Shown one piece after another: positions 8,709 to 16,650 of a stretch of DNA of 64,000 nucleotides. Below the pieces are notes generated by a model, which was given only the letters and a program-made list of their open reading frames with translations, had not been told where the DNA came from and ran no database searches. Numbering within the stretch: position 1 is the stretch's first letter; each line of letters opens with the position of its first letter. This DNA is from an uncultured Nesterenkonia sp. (GTDB lineage: Bacteria; Actinomycetota; Actinomycetes; Actinomycetales; Micrococcaceae): positions 62,001 to 126,000 of the forward strand of contig CAMIAK010000005.1 in NCBI GenBank assembly GCA_946222885.1, given 5' to 3'. A program made the position numbers and the translations under genes.

Positions 8709-8900
8709 CTACAGCGTGCGCTGCACCTTCATCACCCGGCGGCGCAGCCAGTACCTCCGCACCCCGCCCATGTAGAGGCGGCTGCGGCGCAGCTCCCACT
8801 TGCCGTATTCGGCATGATCGATGATCTGCCGCCGGACCTCCTTCAGGGACTCCTGGGGCTGGCAGGTGATCACCATGTACTCCCAGTTCAGATCTGCCAT
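8709..8900 (-). CDS. DUF5703 family small protein
   Basis: A 63-aa basic protein: MADLNWEYMVITCQPQESLK, then an Arg-rich tail with YWLRRRVMKV. The form WEYxVITxPxxES..R..L..YGxWEL.R.R.Y..G.RR.WLRRR is typical of actinobacterial DUF5703, whose function is unknown. The start is ATG 8898-8900 with TAAGGT 7 nt upstream. The same neighbourhood (M20 hydrolase, acidic small protein, uppP, mshC) is common in Micrococcales as far as I recall. Confidence 0.8.
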   Translation of the reverse strand: MADLNWEYMVITCQPQESLKEVRRQIIDHAEYGKWELRRSRLYMGGVRRYWLRRRVMKVQRTL

Positions 8901-8907
8901 GGCGGCC

Positions 8908-8913
8908 ACCTTA
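8908..8913 (-). promoter_or_regulatory. -10 element of DUF5703 gene (leaderless type)
   Basis: Minus-strand TAAGGT, 7 nt before ATG 8898-8900. Confidence 0.45.
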
Positions 8914-8963
8914 GCGGCGGGAGAATTTTTCTCCAAGACCTTACCGTCGGGGGTCGGCGTTGA

Positions 8964-8969
8964 TACGGT
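8964..8969 (+). promoter_or_regulatory. -10 element of acidic small protein gene (leaderless type)
   Basis: TACGGT, 6 nt before the ATG at 8976; TTACCG 17 bp further upstream could serve as a weak -35. Confidence 0.45.
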
Positions 8970-8975
8970 GAGCCT

Positions 8976-9272
8976 ATGAACATGGATCCCCGCGTCGCGC
9001 TCAACGCGCTGACCAGTGCGCTCGAAGAGCACCTCTCCGCCTCCGTCAACCGGCGCGGTGAGGAGGACCCCGCGGTGGAGTCGGCCTTCTACAGCGTGGC
9101 CGACGCCTTCGAAGCCTATGAGGACGCCCTGTTCGCGGCCACCGGCGAGGTGACCCCGCTGGACCTCTATGACGAGGAGGGCGACGCCGACGACCTCCTC
9201 GACGAGGATGAGGAGGACAGCCTCCCGGATGAGGAGGACCTCCTGGACGAGGATGACGAGGACGAGCAGTAG
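8976..9272 (+). CDS. Small acidic hypothetical protein
   Basis: 98 aa. The first 60 residues are likely helical (ALNALTSALEEHLSASV, then VADAFEAYEDALF) and the last 35 are almost entirely Asp and Glu. There are no Cys, no signal peptide and no recognised enzyme motif. Such tails suggest a highly soluble cytosolic protein, perhaps one that binds a basic partner, but that is inference. It precedes uppP on the same strand with its own -10. Confidence 0.7.
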   Translation: MNMDPRVALNALTSALEEHLSASVNRRGEEDPAVESAFYSVADAFEAYEDALFAATGEVTPLDLYDEEGDADDLLDEDEEDSLPDEEDLLDEDDEDEQ

Positions 9273-9312
9273 ATCACTCTCCAGCCTGAGAGGTTCAGGC
9301 AGGTCCATGCTC

Positions 9313-9318
9313 TAAGCT
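9313..9318 (+). promoter_or_regulatory. -10 element of uppP (leaderless type)
   Basis: TAAGCT, 7 nt before the GTG at 9326, with no ribosome site. Confidence 0.45.
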
Positions 9319-9325
9319 CACTGAC

Positions 9326-10153
9326 GTGCAGTGGATCGAAGCAATCATCCTGGGGCTGGTCCAGGGGCTCACCGAGTTCCTCCCCGTCTCCTCCTCCGCG
9401 CATCTGCGCATCGTCGGCGAGTTCCTCCCCGGGGCTGCCGACCCCGGCGCGGCCTTCACCGCCATCACCCAGCTGGGCACCGAGGCGGCCGTGCTGGTCT
9501 TCTTCTGGCGGGACATCGTCCGGATCCTGAAGGCCTGGTGCGCCGCACTTTCCGGCAGGCTCCCGCATTCGGACCCGGATGTGCGGATGGGCTGGCTGAT
9601 CATCGTCGGAACCGTCCCGATCGTGGTGCTCGGCCTGCTCTTCGAGGACATGATCGACACGGTCTTCCGCACCCTCTGGCTCACCGCCACGATGCTGGTG
9701 GTCTTCGCCGTGCTGCTGGCCTTCGCCGACGCCTGCGGGAAGCAGCGCAAACCCCTGGAGCAGCTGAGCATCCGGGACGGCATCATCTTCGGCTTCGCCC
9801 AGGCCATGGCCCTGATTCCCGGGGTGTCCCGCTCCGGGGGGACCATCACCGCGGGCCTGCTGATGGGCTACACCCGTGAGGCTGCCGCCCGCTACTCCTT
9901 CCTGCTGGCGATCCCTGCGGTCTTCGGCTCCGGCTTCTACAAGCTCTTCGGCGCCATCGGGGACCAGCCCGGCCCCTACACGATGGGCCAGACCGTCCTG
10001 GCCACCGGTGTGGGCTTCGTCGTCGCCTACTTCATCATCGGCTGGTTCCTGAAGTATGTCTCCACCCGGTCCTACACCCTGTTCGTCAACTACAGGATCT
10101 TCCTGGGGCTCTTCGTCTACATCATGCTCGGGGCGGGAATCATCAGCGCCTGA
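9326..10153 (+). CDS. uppP: Undecaprenyl-diphosphate phosphatase UppP/BacA
   Basis: A 275-aa polytopic membrane enzyme that recycles undecaprenyl pyrophosphate to the monophosphate carrier for cell-wall synthesis. Both family signatures are present: LGLVQGLTEFLPVSSSAHL at the N-terminus (catalytic Glu and Ser-rich loop) and ALIPGVSRSGGTITAGLL in the second half (catalytic Arg). Length is normal. The GTG start has no Shine-Dalgarno but a close -10. The functional partner uppS lies about 40 kb downstream. Confidence 0.97.
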   Translation: MQWIEAIILGLVQGLTEFLPVSSSAHLRIVGEFLPGAADPGAAFTAITQLGTEAAVLVFFWRDIVRILKAWCAALSGRLPHSDPDVRMGWLIIVGTVPIVVLGLLFEDMIDTVFRTLWLTATMLVVFAVLLAFADACGKQRKPLEQLSIRDGIIFGFAQAMALIPGVSRSGGTITAGLLMGYTREAAARYSFLLAIPAVFGSGFYKLFGAIGDQPGPYTMGQTVLATGVGFVVAYFIIGWFLKYVSTRSYTLFVNYRIFLGLFVYIMLGAGIISA

Positions 10154-10202
10154 GCGCTGTTGGCGAGTGGATGTTGTCTCCCCAGGCGAAAGGACCGACT
10201 GC

Positions 10203-11483
10203 GTGAAATCGTGGACCTCCCCGGACGTGCCCGCCCTGCCGGCGCTCCCACAGGCTCTCCAGCTCCATGACACCTCCCGGGACGAGCTGGTGGAGGTCAT
10301 CGCGCGTGACGGGCTCGGCTCCCTCTACGTCTGCGGGATCACGCCCTATGACGCCACCCACCTGGGCCACGCCAACACCTACGTGCAGTTCGACCTCCTG
10401 GTCCGCTACTGGCGGGCCTGCGGGCTGGAGGTGAACTACGTCCAGAACGTCACCGACATCGACGACCCGCTGCTCGAGCGTGCCGAGGCCACCGGGGTGG
10501 ACTGGCGGGACCTCGCCGAGGAGCAGACGGACCTCTTCCGGCATGACATGCACGCCCTGGAGGTCATCGCCCCCACCTCCTATCTGGGAGCGGTGGAGTT
10601 CATCCCCGCCGTAGTCGAGGACGTGGAGCGCCTGGTGGAGTTGGGCATCGGCTACCGCGTCCCCACGCCGGAGGCTCCCGACGGCGGCCAGGACGTCTAC
10701 TTCGACATCGCCGCGGCCGAGGCTGCCACGGGCTGGCGGCTGGGCAGCATCGGTCACTATGACCGTGCCGCCATGGAGGAGCTCTTCCCGGAGCGCGGGG
10801 GAGACCCGGAGCGCGCCGGCAAGCGCGACCCGCTGGACCCGCTGCTGTGGCGGGCCCGCCGTGAGGGGGAGCCCTTCTGGGACGGCCGCAGCCTGGGGGC
10901 GGGCCGCCCCGGCTGGCACATCGAGTGTTCGGTGATCGCCCGGCGTCACCTGCCGGCTCCCTTCACCGTCCAGGGCGGGGGGTCCGACCTGCGCTTCCCG
11001 CACCACGAGTTCTCCGCCGCCCACGCCACCGCCGCCGACGGCACCGCCCTGGCCGAGACCTTCCTGCACAGCGGGATGGTGGGGCTCGACGGGGAGAAGA
11101 TGTCCAAGTCCAAGGGCAACCTGGTCCTGGTCTCCCGGCTGCGCGAGGCCGGCACCGACCCCCAGGTCATCCGGACGCTGCTGCTCTCCCACCACTACGC
11201 CGAGGACTGGAGCTACACCGAGGCCGGCATGGCCGGGGCCGAGGCCCGGCTGGTCCGCTGGAAGCAGGCCTGGGCCGCCGCGCCGGAGACCGGTGCGGAG
11301 GTCCCCGGGAAGCCGGAGGACCTCCAGTACGCCCTGCACTCGGCGCTCTCGCTGAACCTCAACGTGCCGGCCGCACTGGACCAGCTGGACATGTGGGCCG
11401 CCGGGCACATCGCCGCCGGCACCGGCCGGGAGCGGGTCCGCCAGGTGGTGCAGGCGCTGCTGGGCCTCGACCTCTCCCGCTGA
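10203..11483 (+). CDS. mshC: Mycothiol ligase MshC (L-cysteine:1D-myo-inosityl 2-amino-2-deoxyglucoside ligase)
   Basis: 426 aa, a cysteinyl-tRNA synthetase paralogue that joins cysteine to GlcN-inositol in mycothiol synthesis. Visible features are YVCGITPYDATHLGHANTYV (zinc Cys plus HIGH-like motif), GRPGWHIECSVIA and the KMSKS loop EKMSKSKGNLVLVS. It lacks the tRNA-binding C-terminal domain of CysS, as expected for MshC. GTG 10203 is chosen because an AAAGGA ribosome site lies just upstream. It shows that this organism uses mycothiol as its main thiol. Confidence 0.95.
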   Translation: MKSWTSPDVPALPALPQALQLHDTSRDELVEVIARDGLGSLYVCGITPYDATHLGHANTYVQFDLLVRYWRACGLEVNYVQNVTDIDDPLLERAEATGVDWRDLAEEQTDLFRHDMHALEVIAPTSYLGAVEFIPAVVEDVERLVELGIGYRVPTPEAPDGGQDVYFDIAAAEAATGWRLGSIGHYDRAAMEELFPERGGDPERAGKRDPLDPLLWRARREGEPFWDGRSLGAGRPGWHIECSVIARRHLPAPFTVQGGGSDLRFPHHEFSAAHATAADGTALAETFLHSGMVGLDGEKMSKSKGNLVLVSRLREAGTDPQVIRTLLLSHHYAEDWSYTEAGMAGAEARLVRWKQAWAAAPETGAEVPGKPEDLQYALHSALSLNLNVPAALDQLDMWAAGHIAAGTGRERVRQVVQALLGLDLSR

Positions 11484-11504
11484 TCAGGACCGCTCCGGAT
11501 GTGA

Positions 11505-12491
11505 TCAGCCTTCGGGGGGCTTCCTGCGGCGCAGGTAGCGCTCGAACTCCTGGGCGATCGCCTCGCCGCTGGCCTCCGGGAGGCTGGTGGTGTCGGTGGC
11601 CTCCTCGAGCCGTTTGACGTAGTCGGCGATCTCCTCGTCCTCCTGGGCGAGGTCGTCCACGCCGCGCTCCCAGGCCTCGGCGTCCTCGGCGACCTCCTCG
11701 ACCTCTAGGGTCAGCCCGAGCAGGTCCTCCAGCTGCCGCATCAGGGCCAGCTGGGCCTTGGGGGAGGGCGCCTGGCCCACATAGTGGGGCACCGCCGCCC
11801 ACAGGGAGACCGCGGGGATCCCGGCGTGGAAGGCGGTGTGCGCCAGCACCCCGACGATCCCGGTGGGGCCCTCGTAGGTGGGCTCCTCGATCTCCAGGAT
11901 GTCCTGGAGATGTTCGTCCTCGCTGGAGAACGACGCCGGGATCGGGCGGCTGTGCGGGACATCGGCCAGCAGTGCGCCCACCAGCACCACCCCGGAGACG
12001 TGCTGCTCGGCCGCCCGGGTCAGCAGGTCGGCGGTGAAGGCCTGCCAGCGGAAGCTGGGCTCCACCCCCTGGACCAGCAGCAGCTCGAACTCTCCGGAGG
12101 CGGGCACCGCACGGTAGAACTTGGTGGAGGGCCAGATCAGCTCCCGCTGGGAGCCGGTCCCGGTCTTGCGGATCTTCGGGCGGGTGAACTGGTAGTCGTA
12201 GTAGTTCTCGTCCTCCAGGCGCTCCAGCAGCTCCGCGTCGAAGGTCTGGCTCAGCGCCCGGACAGCGGAGGTCGCGGCCCCGCCGGCGTCGTTCCACCCT
12301 TCGAAGGCGACCACCATGATGGTCGGGCGGCCGCTCTCGGAGGAGGGAGTCCGGCGCGGACGCAGGGCCGGCATCGCCCCGGTGTCATCCCGGCCGATGT
12401 TGGTCCCGGCGGCCCGCAGATAGGCAGCCAGGCGCGCGGCGCGGTCGATGCCGGAGGGCAGCTGGTCCTCGGACTGGTTCTCCTCACTCAC
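11505..12491 (-). CDS. PAC2 family protein
   Basis: 328 aa matching the PAC2 (proteasome assembly chaperone 2-like) family common in Actinobacteria: TIMVVAFEGWNDAGGAATSA near the N-terminus, then YDYQFTRPKIRKT and FYRAVPASGEFELLLVQGVEPSFRW. Acidic C-terminal stretch, then RRRKPPE. The bacterial function is not established. It is suggestive that it sits two genes from the pup locus, although bacterial proteasomes are not known to need it. GTG 12489-12491 is chosen from a TAGTGT -10 located 7 nt upstream. Confidence 0.85.
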   Translation of the reverse strand: MSEENQSEDQLPSGIDRAARLAAYLRAAGTNIGRDDTGAMPALRPRRTPSSESGRPTIMVVAFEGWNDAGGAATSAVRALSQTFDAELLERLEDENYYDYQFTRPKIRKTGTGSQRELIWPSTKFYRAVPASGEFELLLVQGVEPSFRWQAFTADLLTRAAEQHVSGVVLVGALLADVPHSRPIPASFSSEDEHLQDILEIEEPTYEGPTGIVGVLAHTAFHAGIPAVSLWAAVPHYVGQAPSPKAQLALMRQLEDLLGLTLEVEEVAEDAEAWERGVDDLAQEDEEIADYVKRLEEATDTTSLPEASGEAIAQEFERYLRRRKPPEG

Positions 12492-12498
12492 ATTTCTC

Positions 12499-12504
12499 AC
12501 ACTA
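12499..12504 (-). promoter_or_regulatory. -10 element of PAC2 gene (leaderless type)
   Basis: Minus-strand TAGTGT, 7 nt before the GTG at 12489-12491. Confidence 0.5.
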
Positions 12505-12530
12505 GTCCGATGCCGGTGGCTTGAGAAGCG

Positions 12531-12536
12531 TACGAT
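12531..12536 (+). promoter_or_regulatory. -10 element of HAD gene (leaderless type)
   Basis: TACGAT, 7 nt before the ATG at 12544. It is divergent from the PAC2 promoter. Confidence 0.45.
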
Positions 12537-12543
12537 GGTCTCC

Positions 12544-13275
12544 ATGTCTTCCGTGCCCTCCGCCGCGAACCCGACCTCCGCCTCCGCGCTCCAGGCCGTC
12601 TTCTGGGACATGGACGGCACCCTGGTCGACACTGAGCCGTACTGGATCGCCGCCGAATATGAACTCGTCGAGTCCTACGGGGGCACCTGGACCGAGGACC
12701 AGGCCCACCAGCTGGTCGGCCAGGCGCTGACCTACAGCGCCTCGGTCCTGCAGGACGCCGGTGTGGCGATGGAGAGCGGAGAGATCATCGACTGGCTGAT
12801 CACCCGGGTCGCCGCCCGGGCGCGGGAGTCGATGCCCTGGCGTCCCGGCGCCCGTGAGCTGCTGGGCGGTCTGCACACTGCGGGGATCCGCAGCGCCCTG
12901 GTCACCATGAGTCACCAGCCGCTGGCCCAGGCCGTGGTGGAGGCGCTGCCTGCCGGTCAGATGGAGTTCATCGTCACCGGGGACATGGTCTCCCAGGGCA
13001 AGCCGGACCCGGAGGCCTACCATCTGGCCTTCGACCGCATGGCCGAGAGCCACCCCGCCCGTGCCGGCGAGCAGCTCAGCCGCGCACGCTGCATCGCCAT
13101 CGAGGACTCGGTGCCCGGCACCGCCGCTGCGGCTGCCTCCGGCCTGGTCACCGTGGCGGTCCCGCACTTCACCCCGCTGCCCGAGTCCGGGCAGTGGCAC
13201 CTGCTGCCCACCCTGTCCGGGGTGAACGCCGCACATCTGGAGGACCTGCTCCCCGGCGCCGTCCCGGCGGTCTAG
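12544..13275 (+). CDS. HAD family hydrolase (beta-phosphoglucomutase/phosphatase type)
   Basis: 243 aa. Motif I is VFWDMDGTLVDTEP, with an alpha-helical cap domain after it. Motif II is SALVTMSHQP, motif III is the Lys in GKPDPEAYHLAF, and motif IV is IEDSVPGTAAAAASG. This arrangement places it with the phosphoglycolate phosphatase and beta-phosphoglucomutase group. The substrate is unknown. It ends 5 bp before the M50 protease gene, and the same HAD-M50-TrmI-ARC order is common ahead of actinobacterial pup loci. Confidence 0.88.
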   Translation: MSSVPSAANPTSASALQAVFWDMDGTLVDTEPYWIAAEYELVESYGGTWTEDQAHQLVGQALTYSASVLQDAGVAMESGEIIDWLITRVAARARESMPWRPGARELLGGLHTAGIRSALVTMSHQPLAQAVVEALPAGQMEFIVTGDMVSQGKPDPEAYHLAFDRMAESHPARAGEQLSRARCIAIEDSVPGTAAAAASGLVTVAVPHFTPLPESGQWHLLPTLSGVNAAHLEDLLPGAVPAV

Positions 13276-13280
13276 AGCCT

Positions 13281-14018
13281 GTGGCCCGCACCGGTCTCAC
13301 CGTGGCGCGGATCGCCGGGATCCCGGTCCGCTTCCAGTACTCCTGGTTCCTGGTCACCGGCCTGATCGTGGTGCTCTTCGGCCCGCAGGTCGCCTCCATC
13401 TTCCCGGAGCTGGGCGCCGGAGCCTACGCCGTGGCCCTGGGCTATGCCCTGCTGCTGATGCTCTCGGTGCTGGCCCATGAGCTGGCCCATGCGCTCAGCG
13501 CCAAGGTCTTCGGCTGGCCCTCCACCGAGATCGAGCTCAACCTGTGGGGCGGGCACACCCAGTTCCTCGCCCATGACGCGACCCCGGCGAAGTCTCTGGC
13601 GGTCTCGCTGGCCGGGCCGGCCTCGAACCTGGTCATCGCCGGGCTCGGCTGGTACCTGATCCAGACGCTGGAGCCCACGGGTGTGACGGGCCTGCTGGCC
13701 GATGTGACCGTGCTGGTGAACTTCCTGGTCGGCGTCTTCAACCTGCTGCCGGGCAACCCGCTCGACGGCGGCCGGCTGGTGGAGTCCCTGGTCTGGCAGA
13801 TCACCGGGAGCCAGGACCGCGGCATGCTCGCCGCCGGCTGGGCCGGCCGCGCCGTGGTGGCCGCGCTGGTCGGCGTCGTGCTCTGGAATGTGCTCATCGC
13901 CGGGCCGCAGACCAATCTGATGCTGGTGGTGGTCGCGACCATGATCTGCTTCTTCCTGTGGCAGGGCGCGGGGGAGAGCATCCGCCTGGCGAGAGCGAGA
14001 CTTGGGCGACAGCGCTGA
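13281..14018 (+). CDS. Site-2 protease family membrane metalloprotease (M50)
   Basis: 245 aa with about six hydrophobic segments. The zinc motif is HELAHALSAK (HExxH) near residue 68, and the third ligand motif is NPLDGGRL (NPxDG) in the second half. No PDZ or CBS domain is visible, so it is a compact intramembrane protease of the type sometimes called Rip3-like. The GTG start at 13281 follows the HAD stop by 5 bp, so the two are likely translated from one mRNA. The target protein is unknown. Confidence 0.88.
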   Translation: MARTGLTVARIAGIPVRFQYSWFLVTGLIVVLFGPQVASIFPELGAGAYAVALGYALLLMLSVLAHELAHALSAKVFGWPSTEIELNLWGGHTQFLAHDATPAKSLAVSLAGPASNLVIAGLGWYLIQTLEPTGVTGLLADVTVLVNFLVGVFNLLPGNPLDGGRLVESLVWQITGSQDRGMLAAGWAGRAVVAALVGVVLWNVLIAGPQTNLMLVVVATMICFFLWQGAGESIRLARARLGRQR

Positions 14019-14033
14019 TCTGGGCATCAGCGA

Positions 14034-14039
14034 TAGGCT
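14034..14039 (+). promoter_or_regulatory. -10 element of trmI-arc-dop-pup operon (leaderless type)
   Basis: TAGGCT, 6 nt before the ATG of trmI at 14046; the GAGGGG between could also act as a short ribosome site. It is the likely promoter for the overlapping gene string that follows. Confidence 0.5.
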
Positions 14040-14045
14040 GAGGGG

Positions 14046-15095
14046 ATGACTCACGGACCTATCGGCGCCCATATGCGGAAGGGGCCGCTGCGTGCCGGCC
14101 AGCGCGTCCAGCTCACCGACCGCAAGGGGAAGCCCAGCACCATCACCCTCCAGGAGGGAGGCGAGTGGCACACCCATCAGGGAGTGCTCCGTCACGAGAC
14201 CCTCATCGGCCAGCCGGAGGGGATCGTCGTCGCCAACGACGCCGGCTACGAGTATCAGGTGCTGCGCCCGCTGCTCAACGACTACGTGCTCTCCATGCCG
14301 CGCGGGGCCACGGTGGTCTACCCGAAGGACTCCGCCCAGATCGTCCAGGTGGCCGACGTCTTCCCCGGCGCCCACGTGGTCGAGGCCGGCGTCGGATCCG
14401 GCGCCCTGTCCATCTCGCTGCTGCGGGCGGTGGGCGAGCACGGCACCCTGAACTCCTATGAGCGGCGCGAGGACTTCCGCGACATCGCCGTGGGCAATGT
14501 GGAGGCCTTCTTCGGCCAGCCGCATCCCGGCTGGCAGGTCCGGGTGGGGGACATGCAGGAGGAGGTGCTGCGCGTGGAGGAGCCGGGATCGGTGGACCGC
14601 GTGGTGCTGGACATGCTCGCACCCTGGGAATGTCTCGACGCCGTGAAGCAGATCCTCGCCCCGGGCGGGGTCTGGGTGAGCTATGTGGCCACTGTGACCC
14701 AGCTGTCCCGCCTGGCAGAGGCGCTGCGGGCCTCCGGAGGGTTCACCGAGCCCGAGGCCCATGAGACGATGCTGCGCACCTGGAACGTGGACGGGCTCGC
14801 CGTGCGCCCCGACCACCGGATGGTCGCCCACACCGGATTCCTGCTCTCCGCGCGGCGGCTGGCCGACGATCAGACCCCGCTGCAGCTGAAGAAGCGGGAG
14901 AAGGTCTCCGAGGCCAGCGCCGAGGACCGGGCGGCCTGGCCCGGGGAGCGCTGGAAGGACGAGGAGGGCGCGGATCAGGGATGGGATTCCGCCTCGCTGA
15001 AGACCCGCACCGTCTCCGGGAAGAAGGGTCGCAAGGCCGCGGCCTACGCGCAGAAGATCGCAGATCAGGCCAAGGAGGTGCCGCGTCATGAGTGA
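14046..15095 (+). CDS. trmI: tRNA (adenine-58-N1)-methyltransferase TrmI
   Basis: 349 aa. It methylates A58 in the T-loop of tRNAs using S-adenosylmethionine. The N-terminal beta domain (FKKGPLRAGQRVQLTD-like segment) is followed by a Rossmann fold with VVEAGVGSGALSISLLRAVG, the SAM-binding motif, and VDRVVLDMLAPWE, the catalytic Asp region. The C-terminus has a lysine-rich extension of about 70 residues. The last 8 nt overlap the arc start, so translation is coupled. Its position directly before the proteasomal ATPase gene is conserved in many actinobacteria. Confidence 0.94.
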   Translation: MTHGPIGAHMRKGPLRAGQRVQLTDRKGKPSTITLQEGGEWHTHQGVLRHETLIGQPEGIVVANDAGYEYQVLRPLLNDYVLSMPRGATVVYPKDSAQIVQVADVFPGAHVVEAGVGSGALSISLLRAVGEHGTLNSYERREDFRDIAVGNVEAFFGQPHPGWQVRVGDMQEEVLRVEEPGSVDRVVLDMLAPWECLDAVKQILAPGGVWVSYVATVTQLSRLAEALRASGGFTEPEAHETMLRTWNVDGLAVRPDHRMVAHTGFLLSARRLADDQTPLQLKKREKVSEASAEDRAAWPGERWKDEEGADQGWDSASLKTRTVSGKKGRKAAAYAQKIADQAKEVPRHE

Positions 15096-16650
15096 TGCTC
15101 CCAGCACGGAGGCTGCAGGGGACGGGAGCCGGGAGAGGATCCGGCAGCTCGAACATCAACTCCAGACCGCCGGGCGGAACAACAGGCGGATGGCTGACCT
15201 GTTGGAGGTCACCCGCAATGAGATGGAGGAGCTGAAGAAGGCGCTCGAGGCCGACGGCCAGGCCCCCTTCACCTTCGCCACGGTGATCGCCTACCGCCCT
15301 GCCCACCCCCAGGAGAAGGGCCGAGAGATCGAGGCCGCCACCGCTGCGGGCGTGGACGTGCTGCAGTCCGGGCGGAAGCTGCGGGTCAGCGTCTCTCCGC
15401 TGATCGAGCCGGAGCGGCTCACCGCCGGCGTCGAGGTGCTGCTGAACGAGAACTTCACCATCGTGGCGATCCTGGAGGCCGAGCGCACCGGGGAGATCGC
15501 CCGGGTCAAGGAGGTCCTGCCGGACGGGCGGCTGGTCATCCTCTCCCGCGGTGAGGACGAGCGCGTGGTCACCCTCTCCGAGGCGGCCGCGGAGGGCTCC
15601 GAGCATCCGGCACGGGTCGGCGACGCCGTCATCGTGGATCTGCGCACCGGCACCGCCACCGAGATCGTCCCGCTCTCCGAGGTCGAGGACGTGGTCCTGG
15701 AGGAGGCCCCGGACGTCTCCTACGCAGAGATCGGCGGACTCGACGGCCAGATCGAACAGATCCGTGACGCCGTGGAGCTGCCCTTCCTGCACGCCGGGCT
15801 CTACCGGGAGCACGGGCTCTCCGCTCCCAAGGGGATCCTGCTCTACGGCCCGCCCGGCTGCGGCAAGACCATGATCGCCAAGGCGGTCGCCTCCTCTCTC
15901 TCGGCAGACACCGACTCCGGCGCCTACTTCCTGAACATCAAGGGACCCGAGCTGCTGAACAAATACGTCGGGGAGACCGAGCGGCACATCCGGGTGATCT
16001 TCTCCCGGGCCAGGGAGCGCGCCACCGCCGGACACCCCGTGGTGGTCTTCTTCGATGAGATGGAGGCCCTCTTCCGAACCCGCGGCACCGGCGTCTCCTC
16101 GGATGTGGAGACCACGATCGTCCCGCAGCTGCTGGCCGAGATCGATGGGGTCGAATCCCTCGACAACGTGATCGTCATCGGCGCCTCCAACCGGGAGGAC
16201 ATGATCGACCCCGCCATCCTGCGCCCGGGCCGTCTGGACGTGAAGATCCGGGTCCAGCGCCCCAGCGCGGAGGGAGCCCGGGAGATCCTGGGCATCCACC
16301 TGGGCGGACAGCTGCCGCTGCGGGCCGAGACCGTCGCCGAGCACGGCGGCCGCGAGCAGGCGCTCCAGGCGCTCAGCGACGCGGTGATCAGCCGGCTCTA
16401 CCCGGCCCACGCGGGGCTGGTCTCCGGTGCGGTGCTCAGCAACATCGTGGACCGCGCCAAGAAGGCCGCCATCAAGGAGTTCCTCTCCTCCGGAGAGGAA
16501 CCGGCCGCCAAGGGGCTGACCCTGGAGCATCTGATCGCCGGCACCGAGGCCGAGCTGGAGGAGCAGCGGGAGATGGCGCCGGAGAACATGGCGGTGCCCG
16601 CCGAGTTCCTGCGTGCCGGCTCCCCGGCCGATGCGGGAGGCCGGCCGTGA
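15088..16650 (+). CDS. arc: Proteasome-associated AAA ATPase ARC/Mpa
   Basis: 520 aa. An N-terminal coiled coil (about residues 14-55, the Pup-binding region in homologues) is followed by OB domains and one AAA domain: Walker A GPPGCGKT near residue 254, Walker B VVVFFDEMEAL near 318, and the arginine-finger region ASNREDMIDPAILRPGRLD near 367. In species with a 20S core, this ATPase ends in a GQYL-like tail that opens the proteasome gate. Here it ends in Gly-Gly-Arg-Pro after an Ala/Gly-rich stretch, so that tail is absent. It overlaps trmI and dop by a few bases each. Confidence 0.96.
   Translation: MSDAPSTEAAGDGSRERIRQLEHQLQTAGRNNRRMADLLEVTRNEMEELKKALEADGQAPFTFATVIAYRPAHPQEKGREIEAATAAGVDVLQSGRKLRVSVSPLIEPERLTAGVEVLLNENFTIVAILEAERTGEIARVKEVLPDGRLVILSRGEDERVVTLSEAAAEGSEHPARVGDAVIVDLRTGTATEIVPLSEVEDVVLEEAPDVSYAEIGGLDGQIEQIRDAVELPFLHAGLYREHGLSAPKGILLYGPPGCGKTMIAKAVASSLSADTDSGAYFLNIKGPELLNKYVGETERHIRVIFSRARERATAGHPVVVFFDEMEALFRTRGTGVSSDVETTIVPQLLAEIDGVESLDNVIVIGASNREDMIDPAILRPGRLDVKIRVQRPSAEGAREILGIHLGGQLPLRAETVAEHGGREQALQALSDAVISRLYPAHAGLVSGAVLSNIVDRAKKAAIKEFLSSGEEPAAKGLTLEHLIAGTEAELEEQREMAPENMAVPAEFLRAGSPADAGGRP

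Noticed and set aside
11505..12491. PAC2 family protein as evidence for a real proteasome assembly system
   Set aside because: Bacterial PAC2 proteins are widespread in species regardless of 20S and have no proven link to it.
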